From Candidatus Dormiibacterota bacterium (lineage in GTDB: Bacteria; Acidobacteriota; Polarisedimenticolia; Gp22-AA2), in assembly GCA_035635555.1 (NCBI GenBank), contig DASQAT010000035.1:248001-312000 (forward strand): a DNA stretch of 64,000 nt, written 5' to 3'. The translations under genes and the position numbers were made by a program. This document shows, in pieces, positions 11,197 through 20,816 of the stretch (position 1 is the stretch's first letter; each line of letters begins with the position of its first letter). The notes under the pieces were generated by a model. The model saw nothing but the letters and a program-made list of their open reading frames with translations, ran no database searches and was not told the origin of the DNA.

Positions 11197-13614
11197 ATGG
11201 AGACGCTCCTCCAGGACCTGCGCTTCTCTCTCCGGATGCTCGTCAAGAACCCCGGCTTCACGGCGGTCGCGGCGATCACGCTGGCGCTCGGCATCGGGGC
11301 CAACACGGCCATCTTCTCGGTCGTGAACGCGGTCCTGCTGCGGCCGCTCCCGTACCGCGATCCGTCCCGGCTGGTCCTGATGAACGAGTCGAGCAAGCAG
11401 CTCCCCGACATGTCGGTCTCCTATCCCAACTATCTCGACTGGCGCGACCGCAGCCGCTCGTTCGAGCGCATCGCCGCGGTGCAGCCGGCGCAGTACACGC
11501 TGAGCGGGGTCGAGAGGCCCGAGCGCCTGGGCGGCTGGAACGTCACGGCCGATTTCTTCCCGACGCTCGGCGTCACACCGGCGGTCGGCCGCGGCCTGAC
11601 GCCCCAGGACGACCGGCCGGGCGCCCAGCCGGTCGCGCTCCTGACGTACGGGCTCTGGCAGCGCCGGTTCGGCGGCGATCCGTCGGTGGTCGGGCGCGCG
11701 CTGACCCTGAGCGGCCGCAGTGTGGCGGTCATCGGCGTCCTGCCGGCGTCGTTCCGCTTCTACTACGGCGACGCCGACCTGTTCCTGCCGCTCGGGCTCG
11801 ACGCCGACAGCCTGCAGGAGCGCAACGAGCATCCCGGCATCTACGTCGTCGCGCGCCTGCGCCCGGAGGCGACCGCGCAGACCGCGTTCGCGGACATGGA
11901 CGCCATCGCCCGCGGCCTGGAGAAGGAGCACCCCGAGACCAACAGCGGCAACCGCGTCGCGGTCAAGCTGCTGCAGGACGACGTCGTGTCGATCCTGCGG
12001 CCCGTGCTGGTCGTCCTCGCCGGCGCCGTCGGCTTCGTCCTGCTCATCGCCTGCGCCAACGTGGCCAACCTGCTCCTGGCGCGCGCCTCGACGCGCGAGA
12101 AGGAGATCGCCATCCGCCGGGCGCTGGGGGCGAGCCGACGGCGCGTGCTTCTTCAGGTGATGACCGAGAGCGCTCTCCTGTCGCTTTTCGGCGGCGGGCT
12201 GGGTCTCCTGCTCGCGGCCTGGCTGAGCGACGTCCTGCTGTCGCTCGTCCCCGCGGGCCTGCCGCGCCTGGACGAAGTGCGCCTGGACGGCACGGTGCTC
12301 GGCTTCACGCTGGCGCTGTCGCTTCTCACGGGACTCGTGTTCGGCATCGCCCCCGCCTGGCAGGCCAGCCGCTCGGACGTGCTGGAGCCGCTCAAGGAGA
12401 CGGCGCGCGGCTCGAGCTCGGGGCGCGGGCAGCAGCGCTTCCGCAGCGTCCTCGTGGTCAGCGAGGTGGCGCTGGCCCTCGTCCTGCTCGCCGGCGCAGG
12501 GCTGATGGCCCGGTCGTTCGAGAGGCTCCAGGAGGTCCGGCCCGGCTTCCGACCCGGAAACGTCCTGAGCGCCCAGCTCGTCCTCCCCGAGCTCAAGTAC
12601 AAGACCAAGGCGGAGATCAACTCGTTCGCCGACCGGCTGGTGGCGCGCGTCGAGGCCCTGCCGGGCGTCGAGGCGGCGGGGACGGTGAACCCGCTGCCGC
12701 TGACGCAGGAGGGCTGGCAGACCGACTACCAGATCGAAGGACGCCCGGTCCCCGCGCGCGGGGAGGCCCCCAACTCCGACTACCACGTCGTGAGCGGCGC
12801 CTATTTCAAGGCGATGGGGATCCCGCTGGTCCGCGGCCGGCTGTTCGACGACTCGGATCGCGAGGACACGACGCCGGTCGTCCTGGTGAACGAGACCCTG
12901 GCGCGCCGCTGGTGGCCTGCGGGGGACGCGGTCGGCAAGCGCATGCGCACCGGATCGGTCGATCAGCCGGGGCCGTGGATGACCGTGGCCGGAGTGGTCG
13001 GCGACGTCAGGCAGTACGGTCTCGACCAGGAGCAGAAGACGCAGTTCTACCGCACCGAGCGCCAGGTGGCGCTCCACCCCATGTCGCTGGTGCTGCGCGC
13101 CCAGGGGGACCCCGAGGCGCTGGCCTCGGCGCTGCGCGGCGCCGTCCAGTCGATCGACCCGGACCAGCCGATCTACAACGTCCGGTCGATGGACTCGCTC
13201 CTCGCGACCACGCTGGCGCCGCGCCGCCTGTCGCTCCTGCTCCTGGCGACGTTCGCGGTGACGGCGCTCGTGCTCGCGGGGGTCGGCATCTACGGTGTCC
13301 TGGCGTACTCGGTCACGCAGCGCACGCACGAGATCGGCATCCGCATGGCGCTTGGCGCCCGCCGCGCCGACGTTCTGGTCATGGTCCTGCGGCAGGGGCT
13401 CCGGCTGGTGCTGGCCGGGGCGGCGCTCGGGGTCGCCGCGGCCTTCGGCCTGACGCGCCTGATGTCGAGCCTCCTGTTCGGCGTCAGCCCGACCGACCCG
13501 GCGACGCTCGGGGCGGTCTGCCTGGTCCTGGTCGGAGTGGCGCTCCTCGCGTGCCTGGTGCCGGCGCGGCGCGCCTCGGGCGTCGACCCGATGATCGCCC
13601 TGAGGTGCGAGTGA
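11197..13614 (+). CDS. ADOP-family duplicated ABC permease, copy 3
   Basis: 805 residues, complete two-unit permease: start [19 protein letters not shown], FtsX core [21 protein letters not shown]-terminal tail [17 protein letters not shown] (GVD replaces the usual RVD). It begins eight bases after copy 2, and its TGA overlaps the ATG of the second ATPase (TGATG), so translation of that ATPase is probably coupled to this permease. This is the only permease here directly paired with an ATPase in this way. Confidence 0.92.
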   Translation: METLLQDLRFSLRMLVKNPGFTAVAAITLALGIGANTAIFSVVNAVLLRPLPYRDPSRLVLMNESSKQLPDMSVSYPNYLDWRDRSRSFERIAAVQPAQYTLSGVERPERLGGWNVTADFFPTLGVTPAVGRGLTPQDDRPGAQPVALLTYGLWQRRFGGDPSVVGRALTLSGRSVAVIGVLPASFRFYYGDADLFLPLGLDADSLQERNEHPGIYVVARLRPEATAQTAFADMDAIARGLEKEHPETNSGNRVAVKLLQDDVVSILRPVLVVLAGAVGFVLLIACANVANLLLARASTREKEIAIRRALGASRRRVLLQVMTESALLSLFGGGLGLLLAAWLSDVLLSLVPAGLPRLDEVRLDGTVLGFTLALSLLTGLVFGIAPAWQASRSDVLEPLKETARGSSSGRGQQRFRSVLVVSEVALALVLLAGAGLMARSFERLQEVRPGFRPGNVLSAQLVLPELKYKTKAEINSFADRLVARVEALPGVEAAGTVNPLPLTQEGWQTDYQIEGRPVPARGEAPNSDYHVVSGAYFKAMGIPLVRGRLFDDSDREDTTPVVLVNETLARRWWPAGDAVGKRMRTGSVDQPGPWMTVAGVVGDVRQYGLDQEQKTQFYRTERQVALHPMSLVLRAQGDPEALASALRGAVQSIDPDQPIYNVRSMDSLLATTLAPRRLSLLLLATFAVTALVLAGVGIYGVLAYSVTQRTHEIGIRMALGARRADVLVMVLRQGLRLVLAGAALGVAAAFGLTRLMSSLLFGVSPTDPATLGAVCLVLVGVALLACLVPARRASGVDPMIALRCE

Positions 13615-14285
13615 TGGCGCCCATCGTCCGCCTGCGCAACATCGAGAAGTCGTACGCCCACGGCCCGGGACGGACCTTCGTGCTGCGACGGATCAGCCTC
13701 GACATCGACAACGGGGACTTCGTGTCGATCATGGGGCCGTCGGGGGCCGGCAAGTCGACGCTGCTGCACATCCTCGGCATGCACGACTCCGCCTTCGCGG
13801 GGGAATACGACTTCATGGACGAGCCGGTGCACGCCCTGCCGCCGAAGCGGCGCGCCGAGCTCGCCAAGCAGTCCATCGGCTTCGTGTTCCAGTCGTATCA
13901 CCTCCTGGACGACATGACGGTCTACGAAAACCTCGAAGTGCCGCTCACCTACAGGAACGTCAAGCGCGGCGAGCGCCAGGGCATGGTGGCCGACGTCCTG
14001 GACCGTTTCCAGATCGTCGGAAAGAAGGACCTGTATCCGAACCAGCTCTCCGGCGGGCAGCAGCAGCTCGTGGCGGTGGCCCGGGCCGTGATCGCCAACC
14101 CGAAATTGATCCTGGCCGACGAGCCGACAGGCAACCTGCACTCGTCCCAGGGGAAGGAGATCATGGAGCTGTTCAAGCGGCTGAACGACAAGGGGACGAC
14201 GATCGTGCAGGTGACGCACTCCGACGTGAACGCGTCGTACGGACGGCGGATCGTCAAGCTGTCCGACGGCTGGATCGTGGACTGA
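13614..14285 (+). CDS. ABC ATPase with altered signature and D-loop
   Basis: A 223-residue LolD/MacB-class ATPase: Walker A GPSGAGKST (about 41-49), Q-loop FVFQSYHLL, Walker B LILADEPTG, H-loop QVTHSD. Two features depart from the first ATPase. The signature reads LSGGQQQLVAVARAV (leucine for the usual arginine) and the D-loop reads GNLHSSQG instead of GNLDS. As I recall, this combination recurs in a subgroup found beside ADOP permeases, so it may be a subfamily trait and not damage. Start overlaps the stop of permease copy 3. Confidence 0.9.
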   Translation: MAPIVRLRNIEKSYAHGPGRTFVLRRISLDIDNGDFVSIMGPSGAGKSTLLHILGMHDSAFAGEYDFMDEPVHALPPKRRAELAKQSIGFVFQSYHLLDDMTVYENLEVPLTYRNVKRGERQGMVADVLDRFQIVGKKDLYPNQLSGGQQQLVAVARAVIANPKLILADEPTGNLHSSQGKEIMELFKRLNDKGTTIVQVTHSDVNASYGRRIVKLSDGWIVD

Positions 14286-14298
14286 GGGAGCACGGGCG

Positions 14299-14448
14299 AT
14301 GGACGCGATCCGCCGACCCGACCCGCTGACATATCTCGTGACGGCGCTCGCCCTGCCAGCGATCGCCGTTCGCGCGAGCTTCGTCCCGGCGCGCCGGGCG
14401 ACTCGCGTCGCTCTGAGGTGCGATGAGGAGGCTCTATGGAAACCCTGA
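14299..14448 (+). pseudogene. Relic of an ADOP permease: C-terminal tail only
   Basis: A 49-codon frame whose residues 8-43 reproduce the C-terminal end of the neighbouring permeases. DPLTY opens a last helix, then [10 protein letters not shown] joins directly to ALRCDE, where the intact copies read [17 protein letters not shown]. The four residues DPMI are deleted and everything before the last helix is missing. It has its own GAGGGAG eight bases before the ATG, so it might still be translated. The frame runs 13 bp into the start of the next permease. I read it as what remains of a sixth permease after deletion between repeats. Confidence 0.75.
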
Positions 14449-16901
14449 TGCAGGATGTGCGCTACGGCTTGCGGATGCTGCTCCGGAATCCCGGCTTCAC
14501 CGTGGTGGCGGTCCTGTCGCTGGCCCTCGGAATCGGGGCCAACACGACGATCTTCACGCTGGTGAACACGGTGCTGCTCAATCCGATCCCGGTGCGCGAC
14601 CCGCAGACCCTCGTGTCGATGTTCACGACGGACGAGAAGAACAAGAACAACGTGTTCAACTTCTTCGGGGTGTCGAACCCGAACTACAAGGACTATCGCG
14701 ACCAGAACCGCTCGTTCGTCGAGATGGCCGCCTACGGTGGCGTGCCGATCAACCTGTCCGGCGGCGGCGAGCCGGAGCAGATCAACGGCAACATCGTGAG
14801 CGGCAATTTCTTCTCGCTCCTCGGCGTGCAGCCGGCCCTCGGCCGGTCCTTCCTGCCCGAGGAGGACAAGGTGGACGGCGCCCACCCGGTGACCCTCCTG
14901 AGCGACAAGCTGTGGAAGCGGCGCTTCGCCTCCGACGCGTCGATCGTCGGCAAGCCGATCACGCTGAACGGCCAGGCCTACACCGTCGTCGGGGTCGCCC
15001 CGCCGGGGTTCCAGGGTGTGAACACGCTCGGCGGACCCGACCTCTGGGTGCCGGTGGCGATGCACGGGCAGATCCTGAGCGGGATCTTCGCGGAGAACTA
15101 CGAGGAGCGCCGGGCGCTCATCTTCAACGTCATCGCCCGCCTGAAGCCCGGTGTGACGATGAGCCAGGCGGAGGGGGAGCTCCGGACGATCGCCACGCGT
15201 CTCGAGAAGGAATACCCGACCCCGAACGGCGGCCGGAGCGTCACGCTCCTGCCGCTGTCGCAGACCACCGTCAACCCGAACATCAGGCGCGTGTTCGTAG
15301 TCGCGGGCGGGCTCCTGATGACGATCGTCGGCATCGTCCTCCTGATCGCCTGCGCCAACGTGGCCAACCTTCTCCTGGCGCGCGCCACCGCCCGCCGCAA
15401 GGAGATCGCCATCCGGCTGTCGATGGGGGCCGGGCGAATCCGCCTCGTGCGGCAATTGATGACCGAGAGCGTCGTCCTCGCCCTCCTGGGCGGGGCGGCC
15501 GGGCTGCTGGTCGCCTTCTGGGCGCGCGACCTGCTCCTGGCCTCGCGCCCGCCGCAGTTCTTCATCGGACAGATCGATCTCAATCTCGACGCACGCGTCC
15601 TCCTGTTCACGCTCCTCGTGTCGCTCCTCACCGGGATCGTGTTCGGCGTGGTCCCCGCCCTGCAGGCCTCGCGCCCCGATCTGGTGGTGGAGCTGAAGGA
15701 ACGGACCGGCCAGCCCGGGCACTCGGGACGGCGGGTGAACCTGCGCAACATCCTGGTCGTGGCCCAGGTGGCGCTGTCGTTCGTCTCCCTCATCGGCGCC
15801 GGGCTGTTCCTGCGCAGCCTGCAGAACACCGAGCGCATCAACCCCGGCTTCGAAGCGCAGGACCTCGTCACCCTCACGACCGACGTCGGCGCCCAGGGGT
15901 ACGACCGGGTCCGCGGCGAGGAGTATCAAAGACGTCTGCTGGAGAAGGTGCGCGGACTCCCCGGGGTGCGCGCGGCCGCTCTGTCCGCGAACCTGCCGAT
16001 GGGAGGAGGCTTCGGACGGACCGTGTTCCCCGAAGGGCAGGAGGCATCGGCGGGGGCGGTGGGGCAGTTCACGACCGCCAACGAGATGAGCCTCGGGTAC
16101 CTCGACACCCTGGGAATCAAGCTCCGCCGCGGCCGGGACATCGCGGAGACGGACAAGCAGGGCGCGCCCCTCGTCGTGGTGATCAACGAGGCGATGGCGA
16201 AGCAGTTCTGGAAGGGAGAGGACGCGCTCGGCAAGCGGTTCAAGTTCTTCGGCGACGCGGAATCCCGCCAGGTCGTCGGGATCGTCGAGGACACGAAGAT
16301 CTTCACGCTGGGCGAGGACCCGCAACCGCAGGCTTACATCCCGGTCCTGCAGCAGTACAACCCGGCGATGACCCTGAACGTGCGCACCCGGACCGACGGC
16401 AAGGCCCTCCTGCCCACGATTCGGCAGGCGGTGCAGGCCCTCGAGCCGACGATGCCCCTGACCAATGTGCAGACCGCCGACGACCTGATCCAGCAGGTCC
16501 TCTGGGCCCCGCGCATGGGGGCGGCGCTGCTCGGCATCTTCGGCCTGATCGCCCTGACCCTGGCGGCGATCGGGATCTACGGCGTCATGTCGTACTCGGT
16601 GAACCAGCGGACCGTGGAGTTCGGCCTGCGCATGGCGCTGGGGGCGCGCCCGGCCGACGTGCTCGGCCTGGTGCTGCGGCAGGGAATGCTGTTCGTGGCG
16701 ATCGGCCTCCTGATCGGGCTGGTGGCGGCGCTCCTCGGGATGCAGATGGTGGCGGCCCTGCTGGTCGGCATGAGCGCCACCGATCCCCTGACGTTCGCCC
16801 TGATCTCCCTGCTGCTCGCCGTGGTCGCCGGGCTGGCGGGTTACGTCCCCGCGCGCCGCGCGACCCGCGTGGACCCGATGGTGGCCCTGCGCTACGAGTG
16901 A
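14436..16901 (+). CDS. ADOP-family duplicated ABC permease, copy 4
   Basis: 821 residues, the longest and most divergent intact copy. It opens QDVRYGLRMLLRNPGFTVV but then has LLNPIPVRDPQTL where the others have [13 protein letters not shown]. Its first periplasmic domain contains an extra lysine/asparagine-rich stretch (DEKNKNNVFNFFGVSNPNY). The FtsX core [20 protein letters not shown] and the tail [17 protein letters not shown] are intact. The sequence class suggests an origin separate from copies 1-3. ATG at 14436 has GAGGAG upstream, which lies in the tail of the relic. Confidence 0.92.
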   Translation: METLMQDVRYGLRMLLRNPGFTVVAVLSLALGIGANTTIFTLVNTVLLNPIPVRDPQTLVSMFTTDEKNKNNVFNFFGVSNPNYKDYRDQNRSFVEMAAYGGVPINLSGGGEPEQINGNIVSGNFFSLLGVQPALGRSFLPEEDKVDGAHPVTLLSDKLWKRRFASDASIVGKPITLNGQAYTVVGVAPPGFQGVNTLGGPDLWVPVAMHGQILSGIFAENYEERRALIFNVIARLKPGVTMSQAEGELRTIATRLEKEYPTPNGGRSVTLLPLSQTTVNPNIRRVFVVAGGLLMTIVGIVLLIACANVANLLLARATARRKEIAIRLSMGAGRIRLVRQLMTESVVLALLGGAAGLLVAFWARDLLLASRPPQFFIGQIDLNLDARVLLFTLLVSLLTGIVFGVVPALQASRPDLVVELKERTGQPGHSGRRVNLRNILVVAQVALSFVSLIGAGLFLRSLQNTERINPGFEAQDLVTLTTDVGAQGYDRVRGEEYQRRLLEKVRGLPGVRAAALSANLPMGGGFGRTVFPEGQEASAGAVGQFTTANEMSLGYLDTLGIKLRRGRDIAETDKQGAPLVVVINEAMAKQFWKGEDALGKRFKFFGDAESRQVVGIVEDTKIFTLGEDPQPQAYIPVLQQYNPAMTLNVRTRTDGKALLPTIRQAVQALEPTMPLTNVQTADDLIQQVLWAPRMGAALLGIFGLIALTLAAIGIYGVMSYSVNQRTVEFGLRMALGARPADVLGLVLRQGMLFVAIGLLIGLVAALLGMQMVAALLVGMSATDPLTFALISLLLAVVAGLAGYVPARRATRVDPMVALRYE

Positions 16902-16910
16902 GGTGATGCG

Positions 16911-16982
16911 ATGAATTGCACCAAGACCGTGATTCTGGTCCTGCTGGCGCTTCTCCTGCTCGTCCTTCTGGGGCCCGAATGA
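16911..16982 (+). CDS. 23-residue single-helix membrane microprotein (putative)
   Basis: A very short frame with ATG at 16911 and an AGGTG ribosome site 5-6 bases upstream. After MNCTKT comes one uninterrupted run of V, I, L and A (ILVLLALLLLVLLG) ending in PE. It fills the gap between permeases 4 and 5, and its TGA overlaps the ATG of permease 5 (ATGA). It could be a translated helper of the permease, or a leader that couples translation, since permease 5 has no good ribosome site of its own. No homologue is known to me; expression is unproven. Confidence 0.45.
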   Translation: MNCTKTVILVLLALLLLVLLGPE

Positions 16983-19432
16983 TCGACACGCTCGTCCAGG
17001 ACCTGAAGTTCGGCCTGCGCTCGCTCGTGAAGAACCCCGGGTTCACGGCCGTGGCCGTGCTCGCCCTCGCCCTGGGGATCGGCGCCAACAGCGCCATCTT
17101 CAGCGTCGTGAACGCCATCCTCCTGCGGCCGCTGCCGTACCCGCAACCGGACCGGCTGATGTCGGTGTGGCAGAACAACTCCGTGCGCGGCTGGCACAAG
17201 GATGTGATCACCCCGGCCGACTTCGTCGATTTCCGCAGGGAGGCGCGCTCGTTCGAGAGCATGGCGACCTTCTTCGGGCGCGGGTTCAACCTGCAATCCG
17301 GTGTGACGGCGGAGCGCGTGCGCGGCGCCGACGTCTCGCTCGACTTCTTCCGCGTGCTGCGGATGATCCCGGCGACGGGACGCGGCTTCACCACGCAGGA
17401 CGAGACCGGCGGGAGCGGCCGCATCGCGGTCATCGGCCACGCCCTCTGGGAGCGCCGCTTCGGCGCCGATCCGCGGGCGGTCGGCCGGTCGATCACGCTC
17501 AACAGCGAGAGCGTCACCATCGTCGGGATCGCCCCCCCGGGGTTCCGCTACCCTGACCAGGCGGAGATCTGGACACTGGCGAAGAACGTGGTGCCGTTGA
17601 ACCCGTTCGTCCCCGTCGCCACGGACATCAAGGAGGTGCGCGGCATGCACTATCTCTACTGCATCGCGCGCCTCGCCGAAGGGAGCGGTCGGGAGCAGGC
17701 GCAGGCGGAGCTCGACACGATCGCGGCCCGTCTCGAGAAGCAGTATCCCGCGAGCAACGCCAACACGGGGGTCGAGATCATTCCGCTGCACGAGTCGATC
17801 GTGGGGGACGTGCGGCCGGCCCTCCTCGTCTTCCTCGGCGCCGTCGGCCTCGTCCTTCTGATCGCCTGCGCCAACGTGGCGAACATGTCGCTGGCGCGGG
17901 CGGCGGCGCGCCGCCGGGAGGTGGCGGTGCGCACGGCGCTGGGGGCGACCCGCCTGCGCCTGGTGCGGCAGTGCCTGACCGAGAGCCTCCTGCTGTCGTC
18001 CCTCGGCGGCGTCGCCGGGCTGCTCCTGGCGATGTGGGGGACCGACCTCCTCGTGGCGCTGGGCCCCGAGACACTCCCCGGCGGGCGCGCCATCTCCGTG
18101 GACACGCGCGTGCTCGGGTTCACACTCCTCCTGTCCGTCCTGACCGGCGTCCTGTTCGGCCTGGTCCCGGCCCTGCAGGCATCCGCCACCGACCCGCAAG
18201 AATTGCTGCGCGAGGGGGGACGCGGCTCGACCGCGGGCCCGCGCGCCCGCGTCCTGCGCCGCGCCCTGGTGGTCTCCGAGATGGCGATCGCCCTCGTCCT
18301 CCTCGCCGGAGCCGGCCTCCTGGTCAGGAGCTTCCTGCGCCTGCAGCACATCGACCCGGGGCTGTCGGTCGACCGCGTGCTGACGCTGCGGCTCAGCCTC
18401 CCAGACGCCCGTTACGCGGAGAACCCGCAACAGATCCACTATTACGACGAGCTCCTGCGGCGCGCGGCGGGCCTGCCGGGAGTCGGCGCGGCCGCGGTGA
18501 CGAGCAACCTGCCGCTGGGCGGCTCCGACTCCGTCCTCAATTTCTCGATCGAGGGACGGCCGGACGCGAAGCGCGGCGAGGAGCCCGAGTCCGGATTCCA
18601 CCAGGTCAGCCCCGACTACTTCCGCGCGCTGGGGATTCCCCTGCTGCGCGGGCGGTCGTTCGACGCGCGCGATCTCCAGAAGGCGCCGGGCGTCGTGGTG
18701 ATCAGCGAGACGATGGCCCGGCGCTACTGGCCCGGGGAGGACCCCATGGGACGCCGGCTCTCGTTCGGGACCAACGACAAGGGGGAGCTCTACTGGATGA
18801 CCGTCGTCGGCATCGCCGCCGACGTCCTGCAGAAGGGGCTGCACACCGCGCCGCGCGCCGAGGCGTACGTGTCGTACATGCAGTGGCCGTCGCGCTACTC
18901 GACCCTGATCGTGCGCAGCGGTCTCGACCCGGCCGGCCTCGAGGCGGCCGTGGGGCGCGAGGCGCTGGCGGTCGATCCGGACATTCCCCTGTACGAGGTG
19001 AAGACCATGCGCGAGGTCCTCGACGGGTCGCTCGCCTCGCGACGCTTCGACATGGCGCTTCTTGCCCTGTTCGCGGCGCTGGCGGTCCTGCTGGCGGCCG
19101 TCGGTTTGTACGGGACGATGGCGTATATGGTGACGCAGCGCACGCACGAGATCGGTATCCGCATGGCGCTCGGCGCGCGCAGGGGGGACGTCCTCCGCCT
19201 GGTCGTGGGTCAGGGGATGGCCCTGACCCTCGCGGGCGTAACGCTCGGCGTTCTCGGCGCGCTCGCTCTGACGCGCGTTCTGTCGACGCTGCTCGTGGGG
19301 GTCGCGGTGACGGACCCCTGGACCTTCGGCGCCGTGGCGGCGCTCCTGTCGGCCGTCGCATTCGTCGCCTGCTACCTCCCCGCCCGCAGGGCGGCGCGCG
19401 TCGACCCGCTCATCGCCCTGCGTTGCGAGTAG
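16979..19432 (+). CDS. ADOP-family duplicated ABC permease, copy 5
   Basis: 817 residues with the full two-unit layout: [19 protein letters not shown] at the start, FtsX core [20 protein letters not shown], tail PARRAARVDPLIALRCE. I place the start at ATG 16979, overlapping the stop of the microprotein; the frame extends upstream to 16916, but those residues lack hydrophobic or family character. It is followed nine bases later by the M28 peptidase gene, so the peptidase is probably part of the same transcript. Confidence 0.92.
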   Translation: MIDTLVQDLKFGLRSLVKNPGFTAVAVLALALGIGANSAIFSVVNAILLRPLPYPQPDRLMSVWQNNSVRGWHKDVITPADFVDFRREARSFESMATFFGRGFNLQSGVTAERVRGADVSLDFFRVLRMIPATGRGFTTQDETGGSGRIAVIGHALWERRFGADPRAVGRSITLNSESVTIVGIAPPGFRYPDQAEIWTLAKNVVPLNPFVPVATDIKEVRGMHYLYCIARLAEGSGREQAQAELDTIAARLEKQYPASNANTGVEIIPLHESIVGDVRPALLVFLGAVGLVLLIACANVANMSLARAAARRREVAVRTALGATRLRLVRQCLTESLLLSSLGGVAGLLLAMWGTDLLVALGPETLPGGRAISVDTRVLGFTLLLSVLTGVLFGLVPALQASATDPQELLREGGRGSTAGPRARVLRRALVVSEMAIALVLLAGAGLLVRSFLRLQHIDPGLSVDRVLTLRLSLPDARYAENPQQIHYYDELLRRAAGLPGVGAAAVTSNLPLGGSDSVLNFSIEGRPDAKRGEEPESGFHQVSPDYFRALGIPLLRGRSFDARDLQKAPGVVVISETMARRYWPGEDPMGRRLSFGTNDKGELYWMTVVGIAADVLQKGLHTAPRAEAYVSYMQWPSRYSTLIVRSGLDPAGLEAAVGREALAVDPDIPLYEVKTMREVLDGSLASRRFDMALLALFAALAVLLAAVGLYGTMAYMVTQRTHEIGIRMALGARRGDVLRLVVGQGMALTLAGVTLGVLGALALTRVLSTLLVGVAVTDPWTFGAVAALLSAVAFVACYLPARRAARVDPLIALRCE

Positions 19433-19441
19433 GTCGGCGCC

Positions 19442-20764
19442 ATGGGCCACGCACGCGTCGTCGCCGCGGCCGCCGTTCTCCTGGCCGCGTGCGTCCGGCA
19501 AGGGTCGGGCGTGCCGCTCCCGGCCGGGCGGTCGCCGATCTCCGCGGGCGACGTGCGGCGCCACGTCCAGGAGCTGGCGGGCGACGCCTACGAAGGGAGG
19601 GGCGCCGGTTATGCCGGTGAAGACCGGGCCGCCGCTTACATCGAGGCCCGGTTCCGGACGATCGGACTGCGCCCCGCGGGGGACCCGTCGTCCTCGGGCC
19701 GCTCCTACCGGCAGGAGTTCCAGTTCCACCCGCACGCCCCCGAGCTGCCGGGACAGGTCCTGGCCTCGCGGAACGTCGTCGGCTTCCTGGAGGGGGACGA
19801 CCGGACCCTGCGCCAGGAGATCGTCGTGCTCGGCGCGCACCACGACGGGCAGGGACTCGCAGGCCAGGCGGACGCCGATCGCTATCCCGCCGCGGACGGC
19901 TCGACTGACGATACGATCTGGAACAGCGCGGACGACAACGCGTCGAGCGTCGCCGTCCTGATCGAGGTGGCCCGCTCGATCCTGCGGGACAGGGTCCCCC
20001 ACCACCGGTCGATCGTGTTCGTGACCTTCGGAGCGGAGGAGCACGCCCTCAACGGCTCGGTGCATTACGTGACGGATCCCCCCTACCCTCTCGAGCGGCA
20101 CGTCGCCATGGTGAACCTCGAGAAGCTGGGCCGTGTCCCGGCCCAGGAGATCGTGGCGGCCGCCACCGGCAGCTGCGCCTGCTGGGACGACATCCTGGCG
20201 AAGGCCAACGCCGGGACCGGCCGGAAGGTCCGCCCGGCCATCGCCGAAATCGTCTCCGACACCGACCACTACCCCTTCGACGCCGAGCGCATTCCCGCCA
20301 TCGTCCTGGGAGCCGTCCACGAGGAGGACACGCACCGGCCTACCGACTCGTCGGACAAGATTGGCTACGAGGCGCTGGCCGCCCGCGCGGACTACGTGCG
20401 GGCCGTCACGCTCGAGCTCCTGAACCGGCGCGACACGCCGCGCTTCACGGCGCCGCCCGGCCCGGATCTGGGGCTGATCCCGGTCGTGGCGTCCGACTCC
20501 GAGATCCGGATCCTCGGTCTTCCGGAGGGTTCGGGGGCGCTCAAGGTCTCGAGCGTGATCCCGGGTCTGCCGGCCTCCCGGGCGGGCCTGTCGCCCGGGG
20601 ACTTCATCGTGAAGCTGGAGGGCCGGACCCTGGAGACCGCCGCCGACAAGGACGCGGTGCAGAAGGCGGCGGACGGCTCGTCCGGACCGATCGAGGTGTC
20701 GGTGCTGAGACAGGGACGGCTGGAGGTCGTCTCGATCCGGCCCGGGCGCCCCGATCGCGGTTGA
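19442..20764 (+). CDS. M28-family zinc aminopeptidase lipoprotein with C-terminal PDZ domain
   Basis: 440 residues. A lipoprotein signal ends in LLAAC at residues 13-17, so the protein is probably anchored in the envelope facing the periplasm. The M28 catalytic region shows the expected metal ligands: AHHDG near 133, SADDNAS near 163, GAEEHA near 200 with the general-base pair EE, SDTDHYPF, and a final histidine in EEDTHRPTDSSDKI. A PDZ-like domain (SSVIPGLPASRAGLSPGDFIVKLEG stretch, about 370-435) follows. It would trim peptides or proteins at the membrane. Its place behind five exporter permeases suggests handling of exported or mislocalised polypeptides, which is inference. Confidence 0.88.
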   Translation: MGHARVVAAAAVLLAACVRQGSGVPLPAGRSPISAGDVRRHVQELAGDAYEGRGAGYAGEDRAAAYIEARFRTIGLRPAGDPSSSGRSYRQEFQFHPHAPELPGQVLASRNVVGFLEGDDRTLRQEIVVLGAHHDGQGLAGQADADRYPAADGSTDDTIWNSADDNASSVAVLIEVARSILRDRVPHHRSIVFVTFGAEEHALNGSVHYVTDPPYPLERHVAMVNLEKLGRVPAQEIVAAATGSCACWDDILAKANAGTGRKVRPAIAEIVSDTDHYPFDAERIPAIVLGAVHEEDTHRPTDSSDKIGYEALAARADYVRAVTLELLNRRDTPRFTAPPGPDLGLIPVVASDSEIRILGLPEGSGALKVSSVIPGLPASRAGLSPGDFIVKLEGRTLETAADKDAVQKAADGSSGPIEVSVLRQGRLEVVSIRPGRPDRG

Positions 20765-20792
20765 ATTCCAAAGGGCGCGCGTGGACTACAAT
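20761..20792 (+). promoter_or_regulatory. Possible internal promoter for the two-component genes
   Basis: TTGAAT (20761) and TACAAT (20787) flank a 20-bp spacer at the end of the peptidase gene, 25 bp before ATG 20817. The hexamers are good but the spacing is longer than the usual 16-18 bp. It could give the regulator genes a basal supply independent of the upstream operon. Confidence 0.35.
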
Positions 20793-20816
20793 AGCGGCGC
20801 CGCTTCGGCGCTCACG

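Noticed and set aside
13290-16325. Long antisense frame of 1,011 codons
   Set aside because: It lies opposite permease 3, the ATPase and permease 4 and is rich in Arg, His, Gly and Glu, as expected from third-position GC bias. The same applies to the long frames opposite genes at 6213-8480, 8756-10903, 11128-13329, 16892-20335, 33893-36940 and 41234-45190.
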